A DNA stretch of 64,000 nt from the NCBI GenBank assembly GCA_001599715.1, contig BCHU01000003.1:372001-436000 (forward strand). Direction: 5' to 3'. Below are positions 11,120 to 22,655 of this stretch, in pieces. Position 1 is the first letter of the stretch. The number at the start of each line of letters is the position of its first letter. The notes below the pieces were generated by a model. The model searched no databases. It was not told the DNA's origin and saw nothing but the letters and a program-made list of their open reading frames with translations. The position numbers were made by a program, and so were the translations under genes. The stretch comes from Phaeotremella fagi. Its lineage: Eukaryota; Basidiomycota; Tremellomycetes; Tremellales; Phaeotremellaceae.

Positions 11120-12562
11120 ATGACCATACCATCATCATCATTTACACCACCTACCATTCATGCACCATTACCACAACGACAACTATCTTCTAAAAGCAAT
11201 TCATCCGGTGACACTACCATCCAAAGGACTGGATCTGCAGATTCCCAAATGACAATCTGTCCACGGTAAGATGGCGACAGAGTACGGTCTACGTATACTA
11301 ACTTCACATCCAGACCAAAAATCTCATCATCACATCGACCGGTTCTATCAACAAACCAATCTACCCCTTCCCCTTCATCAACCCATCGACCTTTCTCACC
11401 TCCTTACATCCCCTCTCTTCTCTCTTCGCCGTCCAGTCCGAAATCTAGATCCAGATCTAAAGGGTATACCACCATGACACCGTTTAATTCCCCCATTGAG
11501 GATTCACGTTCGAGAACACATTTGATGGGTTCCACCACTGGTTCTGTTTCATCGTCTTTGACGACACCGAAAGATAAACCAAAGTTCAGACGTTCGTCTA
11601 CTGATTTCGGTTCGACTCGTACTGGTGGTGGTACTAGTGATCATACAAGATCCGGATCAATCACCAGAAAACTCGAATATCTTCAATCCCAACCTCGTCC
11701 TCGTGCTCCCCTATCCAACCCCCCAAATCATTCCAATCCAATCAATCAACGAATTCGTCAAATGAACAGATCAATCTCGACTCCACCATCGTTGATCCAT
11801 TCCTCCAACCAACGTCGGAAGATATTGATGGATCTACCTGATCAACCTCAACCTCAAGCTAACAGGGTATACGCTGTCAAACCACGATCGAATTCCGAGG
11901 AATACCTTTCAAAAGCTGAATCAACTTTGAAACTTTTGTTACGTCGTCATACTATCTCAACCACCAATTCTAAATCCAAATCCAAATCAAAATCAAAATC
12001 TCGTTCCGATTCCGACTCCAATTCCAATTCCAGTACCAGCTCAAGAAGCTACGCCTACGATCCAAGGGAAATCGAAGCCGTCCAAAATCTAAATTGGAGA
12101 TCGTGGCATCAAACCCAAACCCACACTACCCAAATTCAAGATACAAGGAATGCCACTTGGTTAACCCCTCGTAAATTAGGTAACAAATTTAAGAAATTAT
12201 TCATCACCCCTCCGAACGTTACCACGACGTTAGAAAGGAATTACACTCTCTCCCCTAAATCTACCATCTTGGTTTCACCAGAATCAGATTCACCCTCTGC
12301 ACTAGATTTGAATGGGTTTTCTAACCTCACCACGAAATCGGGATCGACGCCTTCGACGTCGGAATTCAACATTGATAGAGCTTGGGAGAGTGTTAGGGAC
12401 CAAAATGGACGTATCAGTTTTGGTGAGGTTAGGGGTTTGGAATGGCCTTGGCCAACGGTTGAGGGGGGTGAGATTAAGGTTGATAATGAGGTCCAGGGTC
12501 GGGAGGAGGGTGGGGAGGGGAGAATTAGACCGATGACTGGTAGACGGTATAGTTTTTGGTGA
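11120..12562 (+). CDS. Ser/Pro-rich, probably disordered protein of unknown function
   Basis: Exons 11120-11265 and 11314-12562 (intron 11266-11313, GTAAGA...CCAG); 464 residues, starting MTIPSSSFTPPTIHAP. Composition is dominated by S, P, T, N and R, with a run of KS/RS/DS/NS dipeptides at about residues 277-305 encoded by near-repeats of TCCAAA and TCCGAT. Short blocks such as RRHTIS and ALDLNGFSNL stand out, and the end, RRYSFW, is basic-aromatic. There are no membrane segments. Several RxxS sites suggest phosphorylation (inference). I recognise no domain; it could be a cell-cycle or cell-wall signalling scaffold, but nothing proves this. Confidence 0.75.
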
Positions 12563-13062
12563 TTGGTACTGTGTATTGTAAGTGTCTCTCGAGGTTGTAG
12601 GATAGCAGTCAAGAGGTTTTTACGCTATAGTTTAGTATTTAATGTATTCTGTAGATAGGTTTTTATGTTATTTGTAATATTAATGTATCCTTTAAAGACA
12701 AAAATTCTCAACTTCTCTGAAATAATTCAGATTCAAATATTCTCCAATCGACCTGGACCACAAAACAAATCGTGCATTCATCATATACAGTTGGAACTGA
12801 AAAGGAAATAAGTCGAATTCGATTCTAGCGTGGGCCGTAAATGCAAATTGAACATTGAACATTGAAATAAACACTAGATTCTATTTTTGGGGGGTAAGTA
12901 CTCTGGTGGTATATGATGTATAAAGCAAATAAATCGATGGATGGGGTAGAGAGGGAAATGAATTGAGAAAAAAGAAAAAGAAATCAGAAGGATGGATCTA
13001 TAAACCAATAAACTCAACGCCAAATCGGAGATCCTCAATAGGTTCACCATTGTAAAAAACGT
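12563..13062. other. Convergent intergenic region
   Basis: The two flanking genes converge here. AT-rich DNA with no supported gene. It should contain both 3' UTRs; short A/T runs are present but no single polyadenylation signal is clear. Confidence 0.5.
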
Positions 13063-14764
13063 TTATTCTATACAATTATCAGTCAATCATCTAAACTAAC
13101 AAAAGGAAAAACCTACGTTGAGCACATTGAACACCAGGTCCACGTCCATCTTCATCATCCTCATCCATCTCGTCCCCGTTAGTCGCACTCCTCTTTTGTC
13201 TATCGTTGGGTTCCTCCAAAGTGACTTCGTCCATATGGATTTTTTTAGGGAAAGTAGCCATCTTGTTACGTGGTGGTAAAGCTTGTTCTAAGAGGGGGAT
13301 GACGGATGGTTCGATCGATGGTGGGAAATTGACCGTTATTTTGATGAAGAGATCACCTAGTTCGTGATGACGGTAGGAAGGCATTCCTTGTCCTGAGATG
13401 AGTTTGAGGGCTCCTACAGGTGGAGTTAGTATACTTTCTCAATTATTTGATTTTGATTGTTCCACTTACCAGGCTTGATAACCTCCCCTGGAACTATGGT
13501 AACGTGAAGAGCTCTATCGTCCAAATGTTCAATAGCGAATTCACCACCACCCAACGCCGTCAACAAATCAATTTCAGCTTCACAATAAAGATCATCACCC
13601 TTTCTTTGGAATCTAGTGTGTTCCTTCTCTTCGATTACGATAACGACATCACCAGGGATGGTACCAGGAGATTGGTCACTTTCACCGTTGAATTTGATTT
13701 GTTGTCCAGATTTCATTCCCTTGTCGATATGAACCTCTAAAACTTTACGTTCACTATTCGTTTTTTTACCGTTACAAGTTTTACATCTATCCTTTGGATT
13801 CATCATTTCACCGGTTCCTTCACATTCGTTACATGGTTGTTGGATTTGTTGCATCATAGGTCCTAACTGTCTCAACATGATTTTGACACCTTGTCCACGA
13901 CATGAGGTACAGGTTTGAACGGCTCCTTTTTTACCACCTCTACCTTCACATGTTTTACAGATGACTGATTTGGATAGGGCTAATTTTTGAACTTTGCCTT
14001 TGTAGAGATCTTCGAGTGATACACCGATACGATGAACTAAATCTTTTCCACGACGAGGGCCTTGGGATCGTTGACCTAGTAGAATTGGTGAGTTGGTTGT
14101 TTGTGATCGTTACTGTTCATGAATCAAACTTACCACCACCGCCACCACCGAAGAAACCACCACCACCGCCGAAGAGCTGACTGAAAAGATCTTGAGGATC
14201 CATACCACCTCCACCACCCATACCACCTTCAAGCCCAGCTTTACCTGCTTGGTCATAAACTGAACGTTTGTTTCCATCAGACAAGACTTCGTAGCTAAAA
14301 GTGGATAAGTAAGTATAATCTCATCTACAGGAGAAAAGGGATTGCAGCTGACTCACGCATGTGTTAATTCTTTGAATTCTTCTGGGTCTCCTCTGTCAAT
14401 GTATGTTAGTCAAAAACGATCGGAATGGGAAAAACGGGTCACCTACCCCTTATCTGGATGTGCTCTGAGAGCTTTCTTTCTGTATGCTTTCTTGATCTCG
14501 TCATCTCCAGCCGAAGGTTGAACACCAAGGAGGTCGCTGAGGTTGATTGATAAGTTGAGCGTCGAATGGAGAATGTGATTAACTTACTAGTATTCACTGT
14601 TGACAATGGAGTAATCACATATAGTATTCGAATAGGTTCACGATTGGAATGATGAGATTTTAGGAAGAAAGGATAAAAAAAGAATCAGTATAGACTCATG
14701 ACATGGAAAAATTCAATTTTTTGGGAAGAAAGTGAAAAAGGAGAACTCACGTTTCTTTAACCAT
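13063..14764 (-). CDS. YDJ1: Type I Hsp40/DnaJ co-chaperone (Ydj1/Mas5)
   Basis: Eight exons: 14764-14751, 14596-14588, 14536-14447, 14392-14357, 14294-14134, 14075-13470, 13413-13117, 13067-13063; 405 residues. The J domain begins [18 protein letters not shown] and has the HPDK motif. A Gly-rich linker ([15 protein letters not shown]) follows, then the four CxxCxGxG zinc repeats (including [32 protein letters not shown]) and the C-terminal substrate domains. The protein ends CAQQ, a CaaX farnesylation box as in Ydj1, so it is probably membrane-tethered in part. It stimulates Hsp70 ATPase. Oddities: exon 2 is only 9 nt, and the last coding exon has only 5 nt, so the final residue of the CaaX box is completed by splicing. 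Confidence 0.95.
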
Positions 14765-15545
14765 TATATCTGAGTGGGTCTAAGTTGATATTCAAAGGGG
14801 AATAAGGTTGGAATGAGGATTATATGATAATAGAGGACCTGTACAGTGGTGGTGGTCAGATAGATATCAGAATAAATATGGAAAAATGAAGAGTAGAACA
14901 GAAATGATTTTTAATCAAATTAAAGATCTTAACTGCAACTTACAGTGGCGCTATGTGTGGAGGTCGATAGATTTTTTCAATTCTTTTTTTGGGGGGGGGG
15001 GACTGTTGCTTCGCACTGTTGGGACTTTATATATGTCCGTGAATGTCAACGTTGATGAGCAGTGGCCAATTGAGACTGTTGAATGTGATATGTACACGTA
15101 TGTGTTGGATTGAAGTTGTATTGAATGAGAAGAGGTTGAATTCTCTCTGCTCGTCCAAGTATTGCAAGTTGCCCCTCGGTCAGATCAGATAGCTGTACGT
15201 TCCAGCATTTTCCAAATCAGAGCAAACGTGCCACAGGTCGATAGGTCTATATTCCCGAATTACCGACATTATCTTTGTCTGTAAGAGCTTTATATAGTCC
15301 CCAACTTAACCCACCAGTCTCGGATCACCGTTAACCGATGTTTTGATCAAACTGTACAAGTATGTATCACTGTATCGTGTGAGGTTAAACGTTAAAAGTC
15401 ATAATCATACCCATAGACATTTACATATTTCATTCATTCTATTCAAAAGACATTCTTATAACGGCATACAGAGTATATCAGTGTCAGTTTACGATAGTCT
15501 ATCCCTTCAAAAATCCCCCTGGACGACCCCCCAATCCTCTCAACC
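14765..15545. other. Divergent intergenic region with T7-G11 run
   Basis: Shared upstream DNA of YDJ1 (minus) and the PPP4R2 homologue (plus). There is a T run followed by 11 consecutive G at 14991-15001. No gene is supported; the open frame 14886-15113 has no recognisable content. Confidence 0.5.
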
Positions 15546-17449
15546 ATGTCCCAATCTTATCCTCTACAAACAGGAAGTCCAACTGTCCAAGGTTAGTTTC
15601 TCTTCCCAGAATTCATGTCGGCCCCTAACGACACCTCCTTAGTCGATTCATTCGATCCAATATTGGAGAAACTAGCGACCACAAATACGTTCTCGTGAGT
15701 CGTAAGATCTGAACTACCAACTCATAAAGATATAGCTGCGATTGGCCGACTCTAAGACACCATTTCCATCTATCTCTTTTATCAACTTTAACGCTATTCG
15801 AAACAAAAACAACCCCATCTTCACCCAAACCAACTGAAATTCAAACATCACCACTGAATTCACCTTCGAAACCTCCAATACCACTAGATCCGTTACCTGA
15901 AGGATCTGTACTTCTCTCGCCAAACGTTTCCACAACTCCACTACCTTCTACATCCAACTCTGCATCTTCAACCATATCGACTGACCAATCCATACCAGAT
16001 GAATTAAAACCATCCACTATAGGTGGATTGGTTATTCCTCCTTTCCCTCCATTGGATCCAACAAGAAGACGGAGGAACAGTTCAACCCCAGGACCTGTTT
16101 CTGGTACTGCTGCTAATGCCCAAAGTGGACCGTCGACGTTAACGAACCGAGCTAATGGACCTCAACATCCTGTTTTGATCAATGCTTTGGCGGTATCTAG
16201 GGCTGGAGCACTTAGTGGTGCGTATGATGATGAATGGGATGATGATGTTGTCATTGGCGGGAAGAAGTTACCGGGGGATTTGGAAGTAGATGAGGGTAAG
16301 AAAGAGGTAGACAGGTTAGGGAAGGTATTGGATGACATGGATTAGTAAATTTTTGTGATGTTTTCTACGTGTACGTCAGCTTACAATCAACTTAGTCCAC
16401 CGTTCACCATTCAACGACTTGCAGAGTTGCTGTTAACACCAACATCACAACATTCATCTTTAGGGAAGTTTCTACGATCGATAGAAAAGACTTTACTGGT
16501 AACGACGCCATGGGAAGAACCTTCATATAACTACGTCCCACCCTCTCAACCAATAATGAGCTCGGAATTACTAGCGTCATCATCAGATGAAGACAGTACG
16601 ATACCGCCAGGATCGACCACACCGATGTTCTCACCAATCCCGTTCCTTGTACGACCTGACGAATCGACTTCAATGGATATAGATCATGTCACACCATCTG
16701 GTAAACTCGATGAAGGACTGATGTCACCTTTAGTCCTTGGTGATGAAGGTAGTAATGGAGGATTCCATTTCGGAACACCTCTACGTGTACCCGACAAAGA
16801 TGATTTCAAGGATGAGATCGAATCACCGAAAGGCAACGAGAAAGAAAAAGAGAAATCTCCATCGATGGATTCACCCAAAAACAGTCCGAATCCGATGAAA
16901 ACGCCAAGTCCAACAAACGTTTCTTCACCAACCAAATCCCTGAAGATTTCCAGTCCCAACCCCAATGCAGCCACCCCAATCAAGTCACCCACTCCCATCT
17001 CAATAACCCAAAATCAAACATCAGATTCAACACCCGAATCCCATCTCTCAGGAGCGGAATCATCAGATCCATCACATCAACCGTATCTCGGTAGAGTCGA
17101 CGAACTGGATTCAGGACCTTTATCAACTTCACCACCGTTGAACGGACATGGTGATAATAAAATCGGTGAATCGACGTTACCTGGTACAGGCGAAGGTGGG
17201 AATATGACACCTCACGGAATGTCTGATAAACCGGTCCCGTTGTCTTCTACTACAGAGATTGAAAATAAGGAAAGAGTTATCGCTGCTTTACCTAGGAGTT
17301 CTAGTTCTTCTTCGTTGAGTAAGGATAGGGAGGGGGAGGTGAAGAGTCTGAACGAGAGGTTCGTTAGTGCTGGTACTGGAGAGGGTGAGGATGTCGTGAT
17401 GAAAACTTCCGAGGAGAATGATGATACATTTGAAGAAGTGAAACTGTGA
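15546..17449 (+). CDS. Protein phosphatase 4 regulatory subunit 2 homologue (PPP4R2/Psy4)
   Basis: Four exons: 15546-15591, 15643-15694, 15736-16295, 16380-17449; 575 residues. The PPP4R2 hallmark is LSPPFTIQRLAELLLTP followed by KFLRSIEKTLLVT. The N-terminal FDPILEKLATTNTFSCDWP also fits the family. A first reading splits the locus in two because an in-frame stop follows at 16343; the GTAAGA donor at 16296 with the acceptor ending at 16379 (84 nt) joins them in frame. The region between the two PPP4R2 blocks and the long C-terminal tail are low-complexity S/P/T-rich, so the protein is much longer than its core. Role by family: targeting PP4 catalytic subunit, for example in DNA-damage recovery. 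Confidence 0.88.
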
Positions 17450-17562
17450 TTACCTCGTTGTGGTAATAACTTCAAAATATATAGTAGAATCTCAAGTCTA
17501 TAACATGATTTGCATAAAGCATCAAAAAACTGTAATCAAAACCCGTTAAAAATGAATCATAT

Positions 17563-19352
17563 TCATTTACCCGACCCACTCCCCCAAACACCTTGAGCTT
17601 CAGCCAAACCCATCAACCTCCTCAAAGCCTCCAAAGCGTTATTATCGTCGTTCCCTACCAACCCCGAGTTCCCACCAGCAACCTCTATAACCCTTTGGAC
17701 CAATTTATTCATCTCCTCCTGTGAATTCACACCCAATGTCCTCATAGCTTCTTGAGTTAGATTATCGTTTGCACCAGATAATTGTTGAGGTTGGGCTTTA
17801 GGTGTTGGGATGGGAACATCAACAATGGGAAGGAAAAGATCTTCGTCCTCCTCATCCGATGAATCCTCTTCATCTAAACTCTCACCGTCGTCAGATGATC
17901 CCTCATCATCCTCGTCGTTATCAACTTCATGGTCTTTATGCAAATTCTCCAAAGATCTCGATCGACTTCGTCGTTGGCCATGACCGTGGTCAGATCCTAT
18001 GAGTGGTGAAGAGGGAGGTACGAAATCTCCGTCATCTTCGTTATCCAGATCGAAGGTGTTGAAGAACGCTTCGAAAGCTAGATCAGATGGTTGTGGATCC
18101 GGGAAGAGGTTGAATGGTTGGATTACCGGGTTCGAGATTGGGATTGGGAATTGTGGTGAGATTTGTGGGTGGGGGTTTGGATAGTTTGATGGTATAGAGG
18201 AATCGGATGGGTTGGTTGATTGGATTTGTTGGAGAAGATTGTTGTATCTACCAGAAGATTAGGTTTTATAATTGGACCTAAAACGATAAAACATACCTAT
18301 TCTCCAAATCATCATATCTAGCTTGAAGCGTACTCAATTCTAATTCCTTTTCCGCTAATCTCCCTTCGATTCCGTCAATCTTCTCCTTATGTCGTTTTCT
18401 CGATTCAACAGCTAATAAACCAAAAGAATCAGGATCAGCCAAACAAAAAACCTCGATTAATCAACTCACCAGCTGCTTTATTCCTCGCCCGTCTTCTAGC
18501 TAACAACTCATCCTGCCCCATCGTTTTCCTACCATTAGGTCCACTAGGTCCTTCCGGAAACGGTGGCAATGGCGGTGGAATTGGCGATTCCTTGATCACA
18601 GACAACGAGCCGTTATCTTCATTCAACTTTTTTCTTGGTCTACCACCTTTATTCTTCTTTCTTGGTTCCTCTGATGGACTGTGGTTACTTTGGTTGTCAT
18701 GAGTTCTTTTGTTGTTGTTGACGATATTCCCTTCTAGGTTATATTGTTTTTCGTATATTTGATTCAAGGTTTGGACGTTCCAATCGTATTCGTTCATGTT
18801 GGTGTTATGGTTGAGATTATCGTTTTGAATGGATTGATTCTGCCATGTATTTCCTAAACCAGATCCAGAACCGGATCCAGATCCGGAAGCTTGAACACCA
18901 GATTGTAAATCCAAATGACCACCAGCAGCAGTCTGAAGCAAAGCATTATAAGTGACAGAATTCTGATCATTCATTTGAGTAGAATACTGCTGTTGGTTTC
19001 CCAGACCATTATTATTCAGATTGACGTTAGCCAACGAATGAAAGAAATCAATGACCGAATGATTGTTTATTGGAGGTCTAGAGATTCTGCCTGATCGAGT
19101 TTGTTGGATAGGGGTAGAATCTATCGGTTGATCTGTTTGATAGGATCTTTGAATGAGATTTAGGAGTTGGAGATTTAAGAGTGTTTGGGAGGAGATGTCG
19201 GGGTTGGTCTGATGAAAGGATGAGTTGGAGGTACTGGTCATTGATTTACTTGAACTTACGTCTAACCTTGGATCTATCCCTTGTTGTTTCCTACCGTTTA
19301 GATTGGCCGCTGCTGCTGCTAGAGCTTCTAAACCACCCATATTGAATGACAT
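17563..19352 (-). CDS. bZIP transcription factor with AT-hook
   Basis: Exons 19352-18470, 18411-18297 and 18247-17563; 560 residues. The basic region RRRARNKAAAVESRKRHKEK (N-x2-AA-x3-SR pattern) is split by the first intron. A short leucine-zipper-like heptad region follows (IEGRLAEKELELSTLQARY and beyond). Just upstream is an AT-hook-like KGGRPRKKL, giving two DNA-binding elements. The N-terminus is rich in N, Q and S, and the C-terminus has a very acidic run (about residues 440-460) typical of activation domains. Predicted nuclear regulator. The target pathway cannot be told from sequence; it lacks features that would let me name an ATF, AP-1 or Hac1 orthologue. Confidence 0.88.
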
Positions 19353-20374
19353 TATCTATCAATGAATATAAATAAGTAGAAGAAGATGATGTCCCCTCTG
19401 ACGCGAACTTTATATGTAAACAAAAACTCATCAAAGTCGTGACGTGGAACTTTCTACTGATTTTATGAGTGGCAGTTTTTGATGGGTGGCAAAATATTGC
19501 TATCATCCGTTAATGAGCGTTTGCGAGCGGTGTTCTTGTGAAAGACTACTGTACACCACTGTTGTTGATTAAAACTATCTACTGCGAGATTTAGAAAGTG
19601 TCTGATTTGACTTTGGTGCTGTCGAGTAAAATCATATTAGTGTGAGAGCAGAAAGTACGTGTTGTTTCATGTCCTAAGAGGATTGTTCATTTGATTGGTC
19701 AATGACCTTGGTTTCGGTAGCGCAGCAGCAAATAATTGAATAGTAAGAAATCATGGAATCTTGAATCCTAATGCAATAGCTTGTATGAAGCATAAAGGAG
19801 GCTAGAAACAAGAGTCTGATTTTGTCAGAATATATCAATACCTAACGTAATTTCCATATTTGACAACGTGTGAAGCGTGATGTACTCGTACTGTCCATAC
19901 AGTAACTCCCATGGCTTCATGTTACTCATCTGCCAAATTACTCATTAAATCAACATTCTGCTGGATAGTTTTGTAGGTCTTAGTAGCAACAACATCTTTC
20001 GCATTACACGTGAATACAAAGTGAATACTGAACTATCCTCTTTATTTCAAACCTAAGAAAGTATATACGTGTGCTATCCAATGCATTTGCCGCTCCTCTT
20101 CACTTCATTGTAGAATATTCCCTCTGCTGAAATAGTGGCGTTTGAGTATCAAATATTCGTTCACAAGAATGTAATTTTTGTAGAAAATGAAAAGAAGCTG
20201 CCCGCTCAGAATATACAGTAAGGAACTTTCTAGACTGCGCCTACAAAATTTAATACATCCCACATTTCAATACATAATTCCCGTTTCAAAAGTCCCCATC
20301 CATTTACCTCCGCTATCCTTTCTCATCTTTCCTCCTTCCTCTAGAAGCCCTTCCGCTTGAGACGGAGACCAACC
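19353..20374. other. 1-kb gene-poor stretch
   Basis: No supported gene on either strand. It contains TACTGTA/TACAGTA motifs (about 19545, 19878, 19896, 20213), a CACGTG at 20007-20012 and AT-rich DNA. The right part is the 3' flank of the gene at 20375. Confidence 0.5.
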
Positions 20375-20829
20375 CTACTGGACAAGACTACGAAGACTTG
20401 CTCCACCCCATCTCACATAGAAAGTATCATCACATTTGGTGTGACTGTCGCCGATCATCTTAACCCAGGGCTCGAGTTCCAAATCGGTACCGACTGCAAC
20501 ATCTTGTAGACGAGCGAGTTTTTCGTAGACTATTTGAGACATAGCGGTAGGATCTGTTTTCTGCTCCTTTGCAATGCTAATCAAGCTGGTGACGACGGCC
20601 ATGAGGGTTGGTGTGAATTTGACCGATTGATCTGAACCTACAGACATAGTTTTAGGGATGTAGTATCGGGCAGTGACGGGTTCATATGGTTCTGTGGGTG
20701 GTGGACATTCGTAGGTGATAGGGAGACTGTCAACTCGCTGTTGACGATTGTCTTGATGGTATCGATATCATCTTGGCTGATGCATATACTTACGTAGTCG
20801 GTTTGTTTAATCTTGGGAATCTTGGGCAT
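20375..20829 (-). CDS. Small unknown protein, related to 22081-22488
   Basis: Exons 20829-20794 and 20737-20375 (intron 20793-20738, 56 nt, GTAAGT...ACAG); 132 residues, starting MPKIPKIKQTDY. Without splicing the first ATG would give an unrelated 63-residue reading, so the spliced model is preferred because it joins in frame. The sequence has ARYYIPKTMSVGSDQSVKF, then a helix-like LMAVVTSLISIAKEQ, and ends near DDTFYVRWGG. The pattern and the TxxVRW ending recur in the neighbouring gene on the same strand. No known domain, no signal peptide. Confidence 0.6.
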
Positions 20830-22080
20830 TGTGTGACTTGGTATGGTAAATTTAGTTGTTTGATTTGTTTTGGTGTTCTGGGTGGCAAAAGTTGAAGTTG
20901 AATGTAACTGAAGAAAGAAGAAAGAAGAGAATGGGAGTAGAAAATACATTACTAAATATCTCTTCGTCGCACAGCTTTGTGTCCAAGAAGACCTGTGAAA
21001 GGATGGATTATGATGACGTTCAGTGTGTAATGTGAAAAGATTCGTATCGGAGCATAGATTATGACGATGGAGGAGTTCAAAATAAAAGGAAAAACAAAAG
21101 CTGAAATACCCGAAAGACATTGGAAGACTGTTACACTGCCTTTGACTCTTGTTTGACTAGGTCACAATGAATATCAATAAAAGGAGAATGTGGACTGAAA
21201 TGGAAAAAAGTGTTAGATAAGCAAAAGCCGAATCACACTGGAAGACCAATACTAAATGCCAACTAGGCTGAAATTGAATAATATGATAAAGCAGAGCGAT
21301 GTGAAAACGAATGTGGACAGGTTGAAATGTCAACTAACGCTAGAAGGCAGCATGCATCTTCTCGTTGACGGAGTGAAGCAAAGTATCCTTTTGAAATAAT
21401 GTAAACACTCATTTCAAGCTCGGCGGAAAATTTCTTGGAAGGCCATGTTTGTAAAATTGTTACTCTGCTACAATAAGAGAATGAGTGGGTGTGCGTCTAC
21501 TTCTTGCCTCAGCCAGCTCTAATGGTTTCGAGTATTCTGGGGACAGTTTGATATTGTAAAGCAGTGGTTGCATTGTAGTACTGTATGCATGCGAGCAAAA
21601 TGTAAAAACAGAAACTCTATCAGTACCGCACGGTGTCTACACTATGACTGGTCAATCGCTGTGACGGAAGTCATACTGTACTCGAGTACAGTATGTAATT
21701 TCAACTTTGATTCACAATATTTCCTGTACTGTATAATCTCCTGAGATGTAGTGCTATCGTTCCCAAACTCCGGCGCTAGTTTGAGTAACATTCTGTAGCG
21801 TACATGCTGCTGGTGTTATGTATGTTTCCAATTTAAAAGGCTGTCATCGTGTACAGTACAAGTAAAGTAAATCATCACACGTCGTTTTTGTTTGAACGAC
21901 ACTTCGTTTCCATTTATCTGCTTTTTTGGATACGAAAACACCAGAAATGATTAATCGTGCACCACACTGTACAAATCAACAGACGATGATCAGGGCGAAG
22001 ACCAGTTTACATATGCACATACATCATTTCATAAGTGTTAGAGTCACTGTTCCTCTCTTTCTCACTTCCTACTTCTTTAT
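20830..22080. other. 1.25-kb gene-poor stretch rich in TACTGTA/TACAGTA
   Basis: No supported gene. Repeated TACTGTA or TACAGTA cores occur at about 21577, 21672-21695 (a perfect palindrome), 21724 and 21852. The long minus-strand open frame 20638-21120 is an intron-retained reading of the gene at 20375 extended upstream. Confidence 0.5.
21672..21695. repeat. 24-bp perfect palindrome
   Basis: The half-site CATACTGTACTC is followed immediately by its exact reverse complement GAGTACAGTATG, with no spacer. The half-site includes the TACTGTA core that recurs in this gene-poor region. Confidence 0.95.
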
Positions 22081-22488
22081 TCAAAACTTATAGCTCTTCA
22101 AGTCTTCCCCATTATTTCTCCAATTGAAAGGTTCTTTCTTTAACCACCGTACAGTAATATGCTTGGTTTTAGTCGTCATCGACTCACCAGACATATAAAC
22201 TGGATCGGAGAGGGAGACTATCTTCGCCTCGGATAAGTTGTCATACGACCCCTTCAAGTAAGAAATCACGCAACGACCGTAAAAATGTTTAGAGAAGTTT
22301 TGAGCTTCAAGATTTAGAAGCAGATTTGTGACGATAACAGCGACGTTGGTGGTGATTTCTACCGATGCTTCTTCTAAAGGAACTATACGTCTTACAATAT
22401 AGGAGGTGTCGGTTGAGCCTTCGTGATTGTTCGTTGAACCGTTCTGAGTGATAATCATGTGATTGAAAGCGGATTGCACACCTTGCAT
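22081..22488 (-). CDS. Small unknown protein with disturbed 5' end
   Basis: An intact frame from ATG 22488 encodes 135 residues. It resembles 20375-20829: VRRIVPLEEASVEITTNVAV against IPKTMSVGSDQSVKFTPTLM, and the ending KTKHITVRW against DDTFYVRW. The frame stays open upstream of 22488 (SLEEEDFQVIKKIIESPS), so the original protein probably began further up. There, a 69-bp segment with its ATG is duplicated, and the two copies are in different frames. No intron that restores a longer reading could be found. It is therefore either a shortened gene using 22488 or an early pseudogene. Confidence 0.45.
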   Translation of the reverse strand: MQGVQSAFNHMIITQNGSTNNHEGSTDTSYIVRRIVPLEEASVEITTNVAVIVTNLLLNLEAQNFSKHFYGRCVISYLKGSYDNLSEAKIVSLSDPVYMSGESMTTKTKHITVRWLKKEPFNWRNNGEDLKSYKF

Positions 22489-22518
22489 TGAAGGAGACTC
22501 GATGATCTTTTTGATGAC

Positions 22519-22655
22519 TTGGAAATCCTCCTCTTCTAAAGAGACATCGTTATATTCTTGTGTTTGAAAAGTTGTGAGGTGGACATGATGGGAATCTCAT
22601 CCTGCAAAGAGACATCGTTTTTTGCTTGTGTTTGAAAAGTTGTACAGGTGGACAT
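22519..22655 (-). repeat. Imperfect 69-bp tandem duplication around the start codon
   Basis: Two adjacent copies (22655-22587 and 22586 to about 22519) both begin ATGTCCACCT and share ACAACTTTTCAAACACAAG and ACGATGTCTCTTT. The second lacks one base after ATGTCCACCT relative to the first, which shifts its frame. Read in matching frames, both encode TTFQTQ..NDVSL. Confidence 0.85.

Noticed and set aside
16343..16379. Two separate genes at 15546-16345 and 16355-17449
   Set aside because: A GTAAGA donor at 16296 and a CAG acceptor at 16379 join them in frame and rebuild the PPP4R2 domain, which spans both.
20638..21120. 160-residue minus-strand open frame
   Set aside because: It retains the intron of the gene at 20375; splicing gives a continuous product with the downstream frame.
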